Numbered from the stretch's first letter, positions 1-10,569 are shown. The stretch is 64,000 bases of DNA from Mumia sp. Pv4-285 (GCF_041320275.1 NZ_CP162023.1:4526001-4590000); one strand, 5' to 3'. Translations and numbers: made by a program. The notes: generated by a model not told the origin, from the letters alone.

Positions 1-564
1 CGCCAGATGGTCTCGCGAGATCCCGAGCACGCCGCGGAGTCGTTGCGGATCATCGCGGAGACGGCACGGCGGGCGCTCGACGAGCTCGACCACGCGCTCG
101 GCATCCTGCGCGACGAGCCGGGGCCTGCCGAGCGTGCGCCCCTGCAGCGCCTCGGCGACGTCCCGGCGCTGGTCGCCTCGTACGTCGCGGGCGGCGCAGA
201 GGTCCACGCCGACCTGGCCGACCCGACCGGCGTTCCGGACCTCGTCTCGCGCGAGGCCTTCCGGATCACCCAGGAGGGCCTGACCAACGCGTACGAGCAC
301 GGCGACGGCTCGGTCATCGACCTCGAGACCCGCGTCGGGGACGACCTGCTCGTCTCGGTGCGCAACGGCGTACCCCCGCACGGACGCGGCGACCGTGCCG
401 AGCGGTCAGCCGGCCGGGGTCTCGCGGGGTTGCGTGAACGCGTCACGCTGCTCGGCGGCGAGCTCGAGGTCCGGCAGGTCGACGCCACCTGGCACCTTGT
501 CGCCCGACTGCCGCTCCCGCCCGGCCAGCACCAGGACCGCCAGCACCAGGACGGCCCGCGGTGA
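1..564 (+). CDS. Sensor histidine kinase, NarL/DesK-type (5' partial)
   Basis: C-terminal part of a two-component sensor kinase; the start and any membrane sensor lie left of the window. What remains is the end of the dimerisation helix (AETARRALDELDHALGILR) and a HATPase_c domain with an N-box of the NarL-type form (ITQEGLTNAYEHG) and a glycine box (GRGLAGLRERV). The tail after LPLPPG is a short Q/H/D-rich stretch. Its TGA stop is overlapped by the GTG start of the response regulator, so the pair is translationally coupled. The kinase would phosphorylate that regulator; the stimulus cannot be read from this fragment. Confidence 0.92.
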   Translation, partial: RQMVSRDPEHAAESLRIIAETARRALDELDHALGILRDEPGPAERAPLQRLGDVPALVASYVAGGAEVHADLADPTGVPDLVSREAFRITQEGLTNAYEHGDGSVIDLETRVGDDLLVSVRNGVPPHGRGDRAERSAGRGLAGLRERVTLLGGELEVRQVDATWHLVARLPLPPGQHQDRQHQDGPR

Positions 565-1211
565 GCACGCCGATCCGTGTCCTCCTCGTCGACGACGAGC
601 CGCTCGTGCGCCGCGGCCTGCGGGCGATCCTCGAGAGCGACGCGGGCATCGAGGTGGTCGGCGAGGCCGCGGACGGTGCTGCGGCGCTGGCGTCGGCGCG
701 CTCGCTGACTCCCGACGTCGTGTGCATGGACGTGCGGATGCCGGGTGTGGACGGCATCCGCGCGACCGAGCTCGTCCTGGCCCTGGAGCCTGCGCCACGG
801 GTGCTCGTCGTGACGACGTTCGAGAGCGACGAGTACGTCTTCGACGCGCTGCGGGTCGGCGCCTCGGGCTTCCTGCTCAAGCGGGCCGACGCCGACCAGG
901 TGGTCGCTGCGGTCCGCGCGGTCGCCGCCGGGGAGAGTCTGCTCTTCCCCGAGTCGGTGCGGCGGATGGCCGTGCGCCACGCGCCCGCCCAGACGACGTA
1001 CCGCGGTCCGGCGCTGACCCCTCGCGAGACGGAGGTCCTCACGCTCGTCTCTCGCGGCATGTCCAACCCCGAGATCGCCACGGAGCTCGTGCTCGGTGTC
1101 GAGACGGTTCGGACCCACGTCGCCAACGTGCTGAGCAAGCTCGGTGCCCGCGACCGGACGCAGGCGGTCGTCGTCGCGTACGAGACCGGGCTCGTCTCGA
1201 CGGCCCGCTGA
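561..1211 (+). CDS. Response regulator, NarL/LuxR family
   Basis: 216-aa DNA-binding response regulator. The N-terminal receiver domain carries the acidic pair (VDDEP), the phospho-acceptor Asp57 in CMDVRMPG, the conserved Thr (VVTTF) and Lys (LLKRA). The C-terminal LuxR HTH runs from LTPRETEVLTLVSRG through NPEIATELVLGVETVRTHVANVLSKL. The GTG start overlaps the upstream kinase stop (GTGA), which identifies the kinase as its partner. Length is normal for the family. Targets are unknown; the palindrome just downstream at 1231-1240 is a possible binding site, but that is a guess. Confidence 0.95.
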   Translation: MSTPIRVLLVDDEPLVRRGLRAILESDAGIEVVGEAADGAAALASARSLTPDVVCMDVRMPGVDGIRATELVLALEPAPRVLVVTTFESDEYVFDALRVGASGFLLKRADADQVVAAVRAVAAGESLLFPESVRRMAVRHAPAQTTYRGPALTPRETEVLTLVSRGMSNPEIATELVLGVETVRTHVANVLSKLGARDRTQAVVVAYETGLVSTAR

Positions 1212-1230
1212 AAGGGTTCCGCAAGCAACA

Positions 1231-1276
1231 GTTGCGCAACACAACCGTTGACACAATCGCGGCCCACTGGAAGATT
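1231..1276 (+). promoter_or_regulatory. Candidate operator and promoter before the M14 carboxypeptidase
   Basis: GTTGCGCAAC (1231-1240) is a perfect 10-bp palindrome followed by TTGACA at 1248-1253, a consensus -35. Seventeen bases on (1271-1276) is AAGATT, a weak -10. This would drive the secreted peptidase at 1328, and the palindrome could be an operator. Seen in sequence; function inferred. Confidence 0.4.
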
Positions 1277-1327
1277 TCCGGCTGTACGTGCTTTCCCAAG
1301 CACGACCTCATCCCGCGGAGGACCAGC

Positions 1328-4300
1328 ATGAGACGACCTGCTGCGATCTTGTTCACCACCGCCCTCGTCGGAGGACTCCTCGGAGTCCTCCCGGCGACCG
1401 CGTCACCCCCGAAGGCCCCCACCGACTCACCACCGGTCGACCTCGAGATCTACACCGCGACCGTCGACGCGAAGGGGCTCGACCTCCTCGGCGAGGCGGG
1501 CGTCGACCGCGGCCACGACGTCCTCGGTGCCGCAGAGGGCGGCAAGGCGAAGGTCGAGGTCGTGCTGCCGCCCAGCGAGGCCGACAAGCTGCGCGAGAAG
1601 GGCGTCGACCTGACGCTCAAGAAGATCGACGGCGTGAAGGCCACCACCCTGTCCGCCCGACAGGCCGCAGCCGGCTACGACGTCTTCACCTCGTACAGCG
1701 AGGCCGGCGGGATCCGCGACGACATGGTCGCGACCACCAAGCAGTACCCGAAGCTCACCAAGCTCGTGAAGGCCGGCACGTCCGGCACCGGGCAGGACAT
1801 CCTGGCGGTCAAGGTCGGCAAGAACGCCGGCAAGACCAAGGACGGCAGCAAGCCCGCCGTCCTGTACGGCGCCGCGCAGCACGCGCGCGAGTGGATCACG
1901 CCCGAGATGGTCCAGCGCCTCATGCACCACGTCCTCGACCAGTACGGCAAGGACAAGCGCATCACCAAGATCCTCGACACGACCGAGCTGTGGTTCCTGC
2001 CGGTGCAGAACCCGGACGGCTACGACTTCACGTTCGAGGAGGGCAACCGCGAGTGGCGCAAGACGGTGCGCGACAACAACGGTGACGGTCAGGTCACCGT
2101 CGGTGACGGCGTCGACATGAACCGCAACTTCCCGTTCAAGTGGGGCTACGACAACGAGGGCAGCTCCCCGCAGCCGTTCAGCGACACCTACCGCGGCCCG
2201 GCGCCCGCGTCCGAGCCGGAGACCCGAGCGACGATCGGTCTCGTCGACCGTCTCGGCGCGGAGTTTTTCATCAACTACCACTCGGCCGCCGAGCTCCTGC
2301 TCTACGGCACGGGCTGGCAGGTCGACACGCCGACGCCGGACGACGAGATCTACACCGCGCTCGCCGGCAACGACGCCAACTCGGCGATCCCCGGCTACGA
2401 CCCGGACATCTCCGCCGAGCTCTACACCACCAACGGCGACACCGACGGTCACACGCACGAGGAGCAGGGGACGCTCGCGTTCACGCCGGAGATGGCGACC
2501 TGCCAGACGGCCAGCGCGGTCGACCCGGACGACGAGTGGGACCCTGCGGCGTGCACGAGCGTGTTCGCGTTCCCCGACGACGAGGAGCTGGTGCAGGCGG
2601 AGTTCGAGAAGAACATCCCGTTCGCGCTGTCCCTCGCCGAGTCGGCCCACGACCCGGACGACCCCCGGTCGGCGGTGGGCATCAAGGTCAAGGACATCCG
2701 ACCTGACGCCTTCACCACCTCGTACGGCAAGAAGCAGACTGTCGCGGTCACCGCGAAGCGCAAGGTCAAGGGTCTGCTGATGACGACCAGGATCAACGGG
2801 CGCCTCCGCAGCATCACCCCGATGAAGGAGTGGAAGGGCGGCGAGAAGTACGGCGGCGAGAACGACAAGTACTACGCCGAGTACCGCGCGCAGGTGAAGG
2901 GTCAGAAGCCCGGCGACAAGGTGACGGTCACGTTCACCGGCCTCAACATCAAGCCGTTCCGGGGCTCGCGCGACTCGTTCAGCTACACCGTCGCCGACGA
3001 CATCGGCGGCGACGTGCTGATCCTCGCGGCGGAGGACTACACCGGGTTGTCACCGGCACAGGGACTCACCGCGCCGAAGCACGCCTCCGCGTACGCCGCG
3101 TCGCTGAACGCCGCCGGCTACAGCACCGACGTGTACGACATCGACGCCAACGGCCGCAAGGCACCGCACGACCTCGGCGTCCTGTCGCACTACGACGCCG
3201 TCGTCTGGGAGACCGGCGACGACATCATCCCGAGGAACACCGGGCAGGTCGGTGGCACCGCCGCCAAGTGGGCGTACGACACGGAGCTTCGGGTCCGCGA
3301 CTACCTCAACGCCGGCGGCAAGGTGCTGGTCGCGGGCAAGTACGCGCTGTACGCGCAGGCCGCGGACGGCGACTACTACTACCACCCGGACGAGGAGACG
3401 GCCGGCTCGTGCACCACGCCGGAGGAGTACCCGTGCCTGCCGATGGGCAACGACTTCCTCCAGTACTGGCTGGGGTCGTACCAGTACGTCGACGACGGCG
3501 GCACGGCCGAGGACGGCACCACGTTCCCGCTGAGCGGTGACGAGGGTGGTCCGTTCGCCGGCTTCGAGGCGCAGCTCGACGACACGCAGGACCACACGGG
3601 GGCGTTCGTGTCGACGTCGTCCTTCCTGCCGGTCGACGAGTTCCCGCAGTTCGAGTCGAGTGCACCGCTGTCGTGGCTGCGCGGCTTCGGCGACCCGTAC
3701 TCGCCGTACACGGGCGACTGGTTCATGAGCGCAGGCTCGGCCGACCAGGCGTACAAGCGGCTGGCGACGACCGTCGACCTCACCGGAGCGACCTCGGGCT
3801 CGCTGGACTTCAAGTTCAGTGCCGACGTCGAGGCCGACTGGGACGCGATGTTCGTGGAGGTGCGGCCGGTCGGGACCGACGACTGGACGACGTTGCCGGA
3901 CACCGGTGGCGAGCCCAACACCACGCAGAGCACCGGTGACAGCTGCGCCTCGGGATGGGTCGCCGAGATCCACCCGCAGCTCGGCCACTACATGAACGCG
4001 GCCTGCGAGCCCACCGGCACCACCGGTGAGTGGCACGCATTCAGCGGCAACTCCGCGGGCTGGCAGGACTGGACGGCCGACCTGTCGGCGTACGCCGGTC
4101 AGCGGGTCGAGGTCGCGATCGTCTACGCCACCGACTGGGGTACGACCAACCTGGGCGTGTGGATCGACGACGCCAAGGTCACGGTCAACGGGGCGACGGT
4201 CAACGAGACGTCGTTCGAGACCGACCTCGGTGCGTGGACGGTGCCGGGTGCGCCGGCCACCTCGCCGGGCAACCCGAACGACTGGGAGCGCGGACAGCAG

Positions 4301-4426
4301 TCCGTCGACGAGGGCGCTGCGGTCATGACGCCCGACTCGTTGACCTTCGGGTTCGGGCTCGAGGGTCTCGACCCGGCGGCACGACAGGACATCCTGTCGC
4401 GCTCGTTGGAGGCGCTCGAGGACTGA
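1328..4426 (+). CDS. Secreted M14-family zinc carboxypeptidase
   Basis: 1032-aa exported metallopeptidase. The start is set by GGAGGA five bases before the ATG. A Sec signal peptide (MRRPAAILFTTALVGGLLG, cleavage near ATASP) is followed by a propeptide-like region. The M14 domain spans about residues 125-435, with zinc ligands His185 and Glu188 in HAREW and His318 in NYHSAAE, and catalytic Glu388 in FTPEM. It should cleave C-terminal residues from peptides outside the cell. About 550 residues follow, including a Rossmann/GATase-like segment (GGDVLILAAEDYTG) and a beta-sandwich part (WLRGFGDPY onward) resembling the MAM-like tail of immune-inhibitor-A proteases. It is much longer than a simple carboxypeptidase T. 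Transcribed alone; a strong hairpin follows. Confidence 0.93.
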   Translation: MRRPAAILFTTALVGGLLGVLPATASPPKAPTDSPPVDLEIYTATVDAKGLDLLGEAGVDRGHDVLGAAEGGKAKVEVVLPPSEADKLREKGVDLTLKKIDGVKATTLSARQAAAGYDVFTSYSEAGGIRDDMVATTKQYPKLTKLVKAGTSGTGQDILAVKVGKNAGKTKDGSKPAVLYGAAQHAREWITPEMVQRLMHHVLDQYGKDKRITKILDTTELWFLPVQNPDGYDFTFEEGNREWRKTVRDNNGDGQVTVGDGVDMNRNFPFKWGYDNEGSSPQPFSDTYRGPAPASEPETRATIGLVDRLGAEFFINYHSAAELLLYGTGWQVDTPTPDDEIYTALAGNDANSAIPGYDPDISAELYTTNGDTDGHTHEEQGTLAFTPEMATCQTASAVDPDDEWDPAACTSVFAFPDDEELVQAEFEKNIPFALSLAESAHDPDDPRSAVGIKVKDIRPDAFTTSYGKKQTVAVTAKRKVKGLLMTTRINGRLRSITPMKEWKGGEKYGGENDKYYAEYRAQVKGQKPGDKVTVTFTGLNIKPFRGSRDSFSYTVADDIGGDVLILAAEDYTGLSPAQGLTAPKHASAYAASLNAAGYSTDVYDIDANGRKAPHDLGVLSHYDAVVWETGDDIIPRNTGQVGGTAAKWAYDTELRVRDYLNAGGKVLVAGKYALYAQAADGDYYYHPDEETAGSCTTPEEYPCLPMGNDFLQYWLGSYQYVDDGGTAEDGTTFPLSGDEGGPFAGFEAQLDDTQDHTGAFVSTSSFLPVDEFPQFESSAPLSWLRGFGDPYSPYTGDWFMSAGSADQAYKRLATTVDLTGATSGSLDFKFSADVEADWDAMFVEVRPVGTDDWTTLPDTGGEPNTTQSTGDSCASGWVAEIHPQLGHYMNAACEPTGTTGEWHAFSGNSAGWQDWTADLSAYAGQRVEVAIVYATDWGTTNLGVWIDDAKVTVNGATVNETSFETDLGAWTVPGAPATSPGNPNDWERGQQSVDEGAAVMTPDSLTFGFGLEGLDPAARQDILSRSLEALED

Positions 4427-4445
4427 CGCGCAGACCCCGGCATGA

Positions 4446-4494
4446 GGATCGTGCAGGATCGGTGCTTCTGTTCGGCACCGATCCTGCACGATCC
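4446..4494. terminator. Perfect 20-bp inverted repeat, 9-nt loop
   Basis: Arms 4446-4465 and 4475-4494 are perfectly complementary with loop TTCTGTTCG. It lies 20 bp after the peptidase stop and 22 bp before the AT-rich element of the next promoter. There is no U-tract, so it is a terminator-like structure or a repeat element rather than a textbook intrinsic terminator. It shares its core (GGATC-GTGC, TCG, GCAC-GATCC) with the palindrome at 20790-20814. Confidence 0.7.
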
Positions 4495-4515
4495 AGTAAC
4501 TCTGCGGCTTCGCCC

Positions 4516-4561
4516 GAAAAGCCAGTTGGCCAGCGTTGCCGCGCCTCGTACGCTTGCCCCG
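4516..4561 (+). promoter_or_regulatory. WhiB7-like promoter of the ABC-F leader transcript
   Basis: The run GAAAA (4516-4520) sits five bases before a -35 TTGGCC (4526-4531), then a 17-bp spacer, a -10 TACGCT (4549-4554) and, six bases on, the GTG of the leader peptide at 4561. An A/T-rich block just upstream of the -35 is the known signature of WhiB7-SigA promoters that control ribosome-antibiotic resistance genes. The geometry makes the transcript leaderless. WhiB7 control is inferred. Confidence 0.55.
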
Positions 4562-4584
4562 TGCACTACTACTTCTTCATCTGA
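4561..4584 (+). CDS. Leader peptide MHYYFFI (attenuator uORF)
   Basis: Seven codons (GTG start, TGA stop at 4582-4584) encode MHYYFFI, an aromatic-rich peptide. The GTG is about where transcription from the promoter at 4516-4561 should begin, so it would be translated from the 5' end of the mRNA. Between its stop and the ABC-F start are stems 4595-4601/4614-4620 and 4633-4638/4646-4651; an alternative pairing of 4597-4601 with 4645-4649 is possible, and CCTC (4672-4675) can pair with the Shine-Dalgarno GAGG (4663-4666). This resembles ribosome-stalling attenuators of antibiotic-resistance ABC-F and Erm genes. Function inferred from architecture. Confidence 0.6.
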   Translation: MHYYFFI

Positions 4585-4594
4585 CGGCTGACTC

Positions 4595-4675
4595 CGCCGC
4601 GATCCCTCTGTGGCGCGGCGTCGACGTCTCCCGACCGCCTCTGACGCGGTCCCGTCACTCTTGAGGAAGCGCCTC
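4595..4675 (+). promoter_or_regulatory. Putative attenuator stems between leader peptide and ABC-F gene
   Basis: Stem A is 4595-4601 with 4614-4620 (7 bp). Stem B is 4633-4638 with 4646-4651 (6 bp). CCGCG at 4597-4601 can instead pair with CGCGG at 4645-4649, excluding both. GAGG at 4663-4666, the only plausible ribosome binding site for the ATG at 4680, can pair with CCTC at 4672-4675 or 4638-4641. Mutually exclusive pairings of this kind fit stalling-dependent control. No folding calculation was run. Confidence 0.4.
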
Positions 4676-4679
4676 TCAC

Positions 4680-6302
<1,623 letters not shown>

Positions 6303-7289
6303 GGCCTCGGTGCGCGAGTGCGGCGACGTCTCGGTGTGCTGCCACGCGCAGCGGCGTCGCGGGCCGGCCGAGCACCTGCGTGACGGTGTCGGTGGTCGCC
6401 ACGTTGCGGCCGTCCATCACCTCGCTGAAGAGCTCGACGAGCCCGTACGCCAGCTCGGCCGGCTCGCCCGCCGCGACCATGCCTTCGACGAACTCCGCGC
6501 CCGAGATCGCCTGGAACGCGGACGGCTGGCCGTGCGCCTCGCCGACCACGCCCCAGCCGTCGCCGAACGTCATGGCCTCCGGACCGGTCAGCTCGAGCAC
6601 CGTTCCCGCGTACACGTCGTCAAGCAGGGCGGCGACCGCGACGTCCGCCACGTCCTCGAGGTCCACGAACGGCTCCGGTACGTCGGCCGGGACGGGGATC
6701 GCGAGCTCGCCGCCGAGCGCGTCGAACGCGAAGACACCCTCGGTGAAGTTCTGGGCGAAGAACGAGCAACGGACGACACGTGCACTGGGGACCGCCGTGA
6801 GGAGCGCGTCCTCGGACGCTCGCGCACCTGCCTCGCCGCGACCCGACAGCAGGACGACGCGCTCGACCCCGCGGTCGGCGAACCGGCGGGCGAGGTCGGC
6901 CACCTGGTCGCTGGCGCCCGGGAAGGCGAGGTCCGGGGCGTACGAGACGTAGGCGGCCGAGGTGCCGTCGAGGGCGGCGTCCCACGTGGCGGGGTCCGAC
7001 CAGTCGAACGGGACGGACGTCGTACGGCCGACCGACCGGGTCGGGACGCCGAGGGTCTCGAGCCGGGCGGCGACTCGGCGGCCGGACTTGCCGGTCCCGC
7101 CGACGACGAGGACGGGCGCGGTGCTGGGGTGCTGCGTGCGGCGGTGCGCGGCGTTGGTCTGAGACATGGTCTTCCTCCTGGGATGGGGCTTGCCTGATGC
7201 CTCCATCCCACCGGGTCACGCCGAGACGATCCATGGCTCAGGAGGCCATCTGCATACGTAGGAGTCTCGACTCGGCTACGCTCGGCGCC

Positions 7290-8240
7290 ATGGACATCCT
7301 CGGCGGGCTCCTCGACGGGCCACGAGCGGACGGTGCCTTCCTGCTGCGGTCGGTGTTCACGCCGCCGTGGTCGCTCCGCATTCGCGACCTCGCTCCGCTC
7401 TCGGTCGTCGTGGTCGCCCAGGGCGCGGCGTGGGTCGTGCCGAGCACGGGCAGGTCGACCCGGCTCGAGCCGGGCGACCTGGTCCTCGTCCGCGGCCCCG
7501 ACGAGTACACGATCGCCGACCGCCCCGAGACGCCACCGCAGGTCTTCGTCGAGCCCGGCCAGCGGTGCACGGATGCGGCCGGCCGGTCGATGTCGGAGGA
7601 GATGATGCTCGGCCTGCGCACGTGGGGCAACGCCGCCGACGGCACGACGATGCTCGTCACCGGGACGTACGAACGCGCGTCCGCCGTGAGCGAGCGCCTC
7701 CTCCGCGCTCTCCCTGCCACGGTCGTGCTGCGCAGGGACGAGTGGAGCTCCGACCTGGTCACCCTGCTGTGCGACGAGATGCAGCGCGACGTCCCCGGAC
7801 AGGAGGTCTTCCTCGACCGGCTGCTCGACCTGGTCGTCCTCGCAGCCGTCCGGACCTGGCTCAGCGACCAGGAGGACGGGGCACCCGGGTGGTACCGCGC
7901 CGCCGCCGACCCGGTCGTAGGCCCGGCGCTTCAGGCACTCCACCTCCGCGTCTCCGAGCCGTGGACGGTCGCGTCGCTGGCGACACAGGTCCAGGTGTCA
8001 CGGGCCGTCCTCGCGCGCCGCTTCACCGCGACGGTCGGCGAGCCGCCGATGTCCTACCTGACCAGCCTGCGTCTCGCACTGGCCGCCGATCTTCTCGAGC
8101 GGACGGACCGCACCCTCACCTCGATCGCGCACGCGGTCGGCTACACGACACCGTTCGCGCTGAGCGCGGCGTTCTCCCGCGAACGCGGCGTCAGTCCGAC
8201 GCAGCACCGGTCACGAACGCAGGTCCCGCGTCCGGCCTGA
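7290..8240 (+). CDS. AraC-family transcriptional regulator
   Basis: 316-aa regulator with an N-terminal cupin_6-type sensor domain (about residues 5-190) and a C-terminal double HTH (WTVASLATQVQVSRAVLARRF, then LTSIAHAVGYTTPFALSAAFSRERGVSPTQHR). ATG 7290 is chosen because TACGCT (7277-7282) lies seven bases upstream, giving a leaderless message. It is divergent from the NmrA-like gene, the usual arrangement for this subfamily controlling an oxidoreductase. The 3' end overlaps the convergent Nudix gene by 50 bp. The inducer is unknown. Confidence 0.92.
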   Translation: MDILGGLLDGPRADGAFLLRSVFTPPWSLRIRDLAPLSVVVVAQGAAWVVPSTGRSTRLEPGDLVLVRGPDEYTIADRPETPPQVFVEPGQRCTDAAGRSMSEEMMLGLRTWGNAADGTTMLVTGTYERASAVSERLLRALPATVVLRRDEWSSDLVTLLCDEMQRDVPGQEVFLDRLLDLVVLAAVRTWLSDQEDGAPGWYRAAADPVVGPALQALHLRVSEPWTVASLATQVQVSRAVLARRFTATVGEPPMSYLTSLRLALAADLLERTDRTLTSIAHAVGYTTPFALSAAFSRERGVSPTQHRSRTQVPRPA

Positions 8241-8706
8241 GCACGATCTCGGCACCCAGCCGCAGGCGCCCGGCGCTCGTCTCCTCGAGGTCGTCGGGCA
8301 CGTCCTCCCACGCGAACCACCCGACCTCGAGCGACTCGTCGTCAGCGACGTGGGCCCGAGCGGCGGCCACAGCGTCGACCGGGCGGCAGACGAAGCAGAG
8401 GTCGAGGTACTGCGAGACGTCCCCGTTCGGATAGCTGATCGGATCGGTGACGCTCACCCCCGCCAGCGCCTCGACGACGACGTCGACACCCGTCTCCTCG
8501 CGCACCTCCCGCACGACGCCGACCGCAGGCTCCTCCCCCGGATCGAGGATGCCGCTGATCAGCGCCCACCGGCCCGAGTCGACGCGTCGACCCAGCAGCA
8601 CGCGCTCGCCGGACTCGTCGAGGACGACTGCCGTCACGCCCGGCAGCCAGAGGAGGTCGTGACCGACGCGAGAGCGGAGCGCGGCGACGTACGGAGGGAT
8701 CGGCAC
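8191..8706 (-). CDS. Nudix hydrolase
   Basis: 171-aa protein with a complete Nudix box, GILDPGEEPAVGVVREVREE followed by TGVD, matching GX5EX7REUXEEXGU. It hydrolyses a nucleoside diphosphate linked to some group X; the substrate cannot be assigned. The GTG start (VPIPPYVAALRSRVG) is chosen over longer upstream frames because TACGCT lies six bases before it on the minus strand and homology begins here. The gene ends inside the convergent AraC gene and is divergent from the DUF1707 gene 73 bp away. Confidence 0.92.
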   Translation of the reverse strand: MPIPPYVAALRSRVGHDLLWLPGVTAVVLDESGERVLLGRRVDSGRWALISGILDPGEEPAVGVVREVREETGVDVVVEALAGVSVTDPISYPNGDVSQYLDLCFVCRPVDAVAAARAHVADDESLEVGWFAWEDVPDDLEETSAGRLRLGAEIVLRPDAGPAFVTGAASD

Positions 8707-8779
8707 GCCTCGAGCGTAGGCGCCGAACGCCTCCGGGCGTGCGCGGCCTCGCTCCTGGCCGCCCGATACGGTGGGCGGC

Positions 8780-9370
8780 ATGGACCGCATCGACCCGCGC
8801 GACATGCGTGCCGGCGATCCCGATCGCGAGCACACCGCCGACATCCTCCGCCGTGCCGCCGGCGAGGGACGGATCGACATCGAGGAGCTCGAGGAACGCC
8901 TCGAGCGCGCCTACCGGGCCAAGACCTACCGCGAGCTCGACACCCTGGTCGCCGACCTGCCCGACGGTTCCACCCTCTCTCCCACGACCGCCGCCCGCCT
9001 TCCGGCGGCATCGCGCTCCGAGGCGCTCCAGCTGAAGGCGACGATGAGCGATGTCGAGCGCTCCGGTGCCTGGGCCGTGCCGGCACGGATCCACGTCTCT
9101 CCTGCGATGGGCAACGTCAAGCTCGACTTCCGCAACGCCGACTGCCCCCACCGGATGGTGGAGGTCGAGGTGAAGGGTGGCACGGGCAACGTCGTCCTGA
9201 TCCTCCCCAAGGGATGGGCGGTCGACACCGACCAGCTCCGTACGGGGTGGGGAGCGGTGAAGAACAAGCGCGAGGGTGCGCCGTCCGCCGACGGAGTCCT
9301 CGTCGTCGTCTCCGGCGGGATCGGGATGGGGACCCTCGTCGCGAGGGACCCCCACTTCTACGAGAAGTAG
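8780..9370 (+). CDS. DUF1707 (SHOCT-like) domain protein
   Basis: 196-aa cytoplasmic protein. Residues 1-55 form the DUF1707 domain (RAGDPDREHTADILRRAAGE then IDIEELEERLERAYRAKTYREL), common in actinobacteria. The C-terminal half is a beta-rich region (MGNVKLDFRNADCPHRMVEV, GTGNVVLILPKGWAVD) like the LiaF-type domain of envelope stress proteins. No membrane segment is present. ATG 8780 fits a leaderless start, with TACGGT at 8767-8772 seven bases upstream. Biochemical role unknown; an envelope-stress connection is only suggested by the C-terminal similarity. Confidence 0.85.
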   Translation: MDRIDPRDMRAGDPDREHTADILRRAAGEGRIDIEELEERLERAYRAKTYRELDTLVADLPDGSTLSPTTAARLPAASRSEALQLKATMSDVERSGAWAVPARIHVSPAMGNVKLDFRNADCPHRMVEVEVKGGTGNVVLILPKGWAVDTDQLRTGWGAVKNKREGAPSADGVLVVVSGGIGMGTLVARDPHFYEK

Positions 9371-10569
9371 CCCTCCACGAGCCGCAGCCTCTCCAGCACG
9401 ACCAGCGTCTCGTCGTCGACCCTGAACGAAGGATCGCCGAGGAACGCGCGCATCTCCGCGCCCTCCCAGAAGCCGGCGTGACTGACCCGCCACTGCGCGA
9501 CGGTCTCGTCGCCCTCTCCCTCGTCGACGGCGTGCTGCAGATCGACGTCGGCAAGCCGGGCGACGCGGAGGCCGACGGTCTCCACCACGCAGGCCGTGTC
9601 TCCCGCGGAGTCGACGACCCGCCACCGCTCACCGACGGCCGGCATCCCCTCGCTGTCCTCGCCACCGACGAAGAGCTCCGCCACGAGCGACGTCGTGGTC
9701 GTCTTGCTGCCGTCGAGCACGAGACCCACCAGACGGTCTCGCAGCGGCCCGGCGAACGCGAACTCCAGCGGCGGCAGCTCGGCCACCGGCAGACCGGGAC
9801 GGACCGGCGTCCCGGCCACCACCGCCGTCCCGATCTCGGGGTCTCGGCGGACCACCCGGGCACGCAGCCCGTGCTCCGCGAGCGCCAGCGCCGTCCACGG
9901 GACCTGTGCGTCGCTCGTCTCGACGAGGACCCGACCGCCGGGTGCGAGCCACGGCGTCACCTGGGCTGCGACGCGCCGGTGGACGTCCACGCCGTCGGCA
10001 CCGCCGTCGAGCGCCACGTGCGGCTCGTGGTCGCGGGCCTCCGGCGGCATCAGCGCGATGCCGGCCGTCGGGACGTACGGCGCGTTGACCGCGACCACGT
10101 CGATCGCGCCGCGCAGACGCTCGGGGACCGCCGCGAAGAGGTCGCCGGCATACGCCGTGCCGCGCGTGAGGTTCAGGCGGGCGCACCCGACCGCCACCGG
10201 GTCGACGTCGGTCGCGACGACGTCCACGTCGGGGCGCTCGTGCTCGACGAGCGCGCCGACAGCCGCCGTGCCGCAGCACAGGTCCAGCACGACGCCGTCG
10301 CGCGGAGCGGCGTCGATCGTGGAGCGGGCAAGGAGCTCCGTGCGGCGGCGCGGGACGAAGACACCAGGCACGACGCGGATCCGGAGACCGCCGAACTCCG
10401 CCCACCCGACGACCTGCTCGAGCGGCTCGCCGGCGAGGCGGCGTACGGTCATCGCCTCGAGGTCGTCCGCGGACCCGGCGGACTCCCGGAGGACCTGCGC
10501 CTCGTCCTCGGCGAAGACAGAGCCGGCCGCACGCAGACGTGACACGAGAAGCTCGTCGCTGGAACTCAC
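9358..10569 (-). CDS. PrmC-like methyltransferase fused to an ASCH domain
   Basis: 403 aa, apparently two domains. Residues 1-270 are a class I SAM-dependent methyltransferase of the HemK/PrmC-related actinobacterial group: PRRRTELLA substrate loop, DLCCGTAAVG SAM motif, and NAPY in place of the NPPY that binds the target glutamine amide. Residues about 272-400 look like an ASCH/PUA-like RNA-associated domain (FAGPLRDRLVGLVLDGSKTT, GERWRVVDSAG, VSHAGFWEGAEMRAFLGD). GTG start. Third gene of a leftward operon, 21 bp after the hydrolase; its stop overlaps the DUF1707 stop by 13 bp. The substrate may be a ribosomal or release-factor-like protein, but that is not shown. Confidence 0.85.
   Translation of the reverse strand: MSSSDELLVSRLRAAGSVFAEDEAQVLRESAGSADDLEAMTVRRLAGEPLEQVVGWAEFGGLRIRVVPGVFVPRRRTELLARSTIDAAPRDGVVLDLCCGTAAVGALVEHERPDVDVVATDVDPVAVGCARLNLTRGTAYAGDLFAAVPERLRGAIDVVAVNAPYVPTAGIALMPPEARDHEPHVALDGGADGVDVHRRVAAQVTPWLAPGGRVLVETSDAQVPWTALALAEHGLRARVVRRDPEIGTAVVAGTPVRPGLPVAELPPLEFAFAGPLRDRLVGLVLDGSKTTTTSLVAELFVGGEDSEGMPAVGERWRVVDSAGDTACVVETVGLRVARLADVDLQHAVDEGEGDETVAQWRVSHAGFWEGAEMRAFLGDPSFRVDDETLVVLERLRLVEGYFS

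Noticed and set aside
1427-2650. 407-codon open frame on the minus strand
   Set aside because: Lies entirely opposite the M14 peptidase, has no homology and an Arg/Val/Glu-biased composition typical of GC3 shadow frames.
3050-4489. 479-codon open frame on the minus strand
   Set aside because: Antisense to the peptidase tail, with no recognisable domain.
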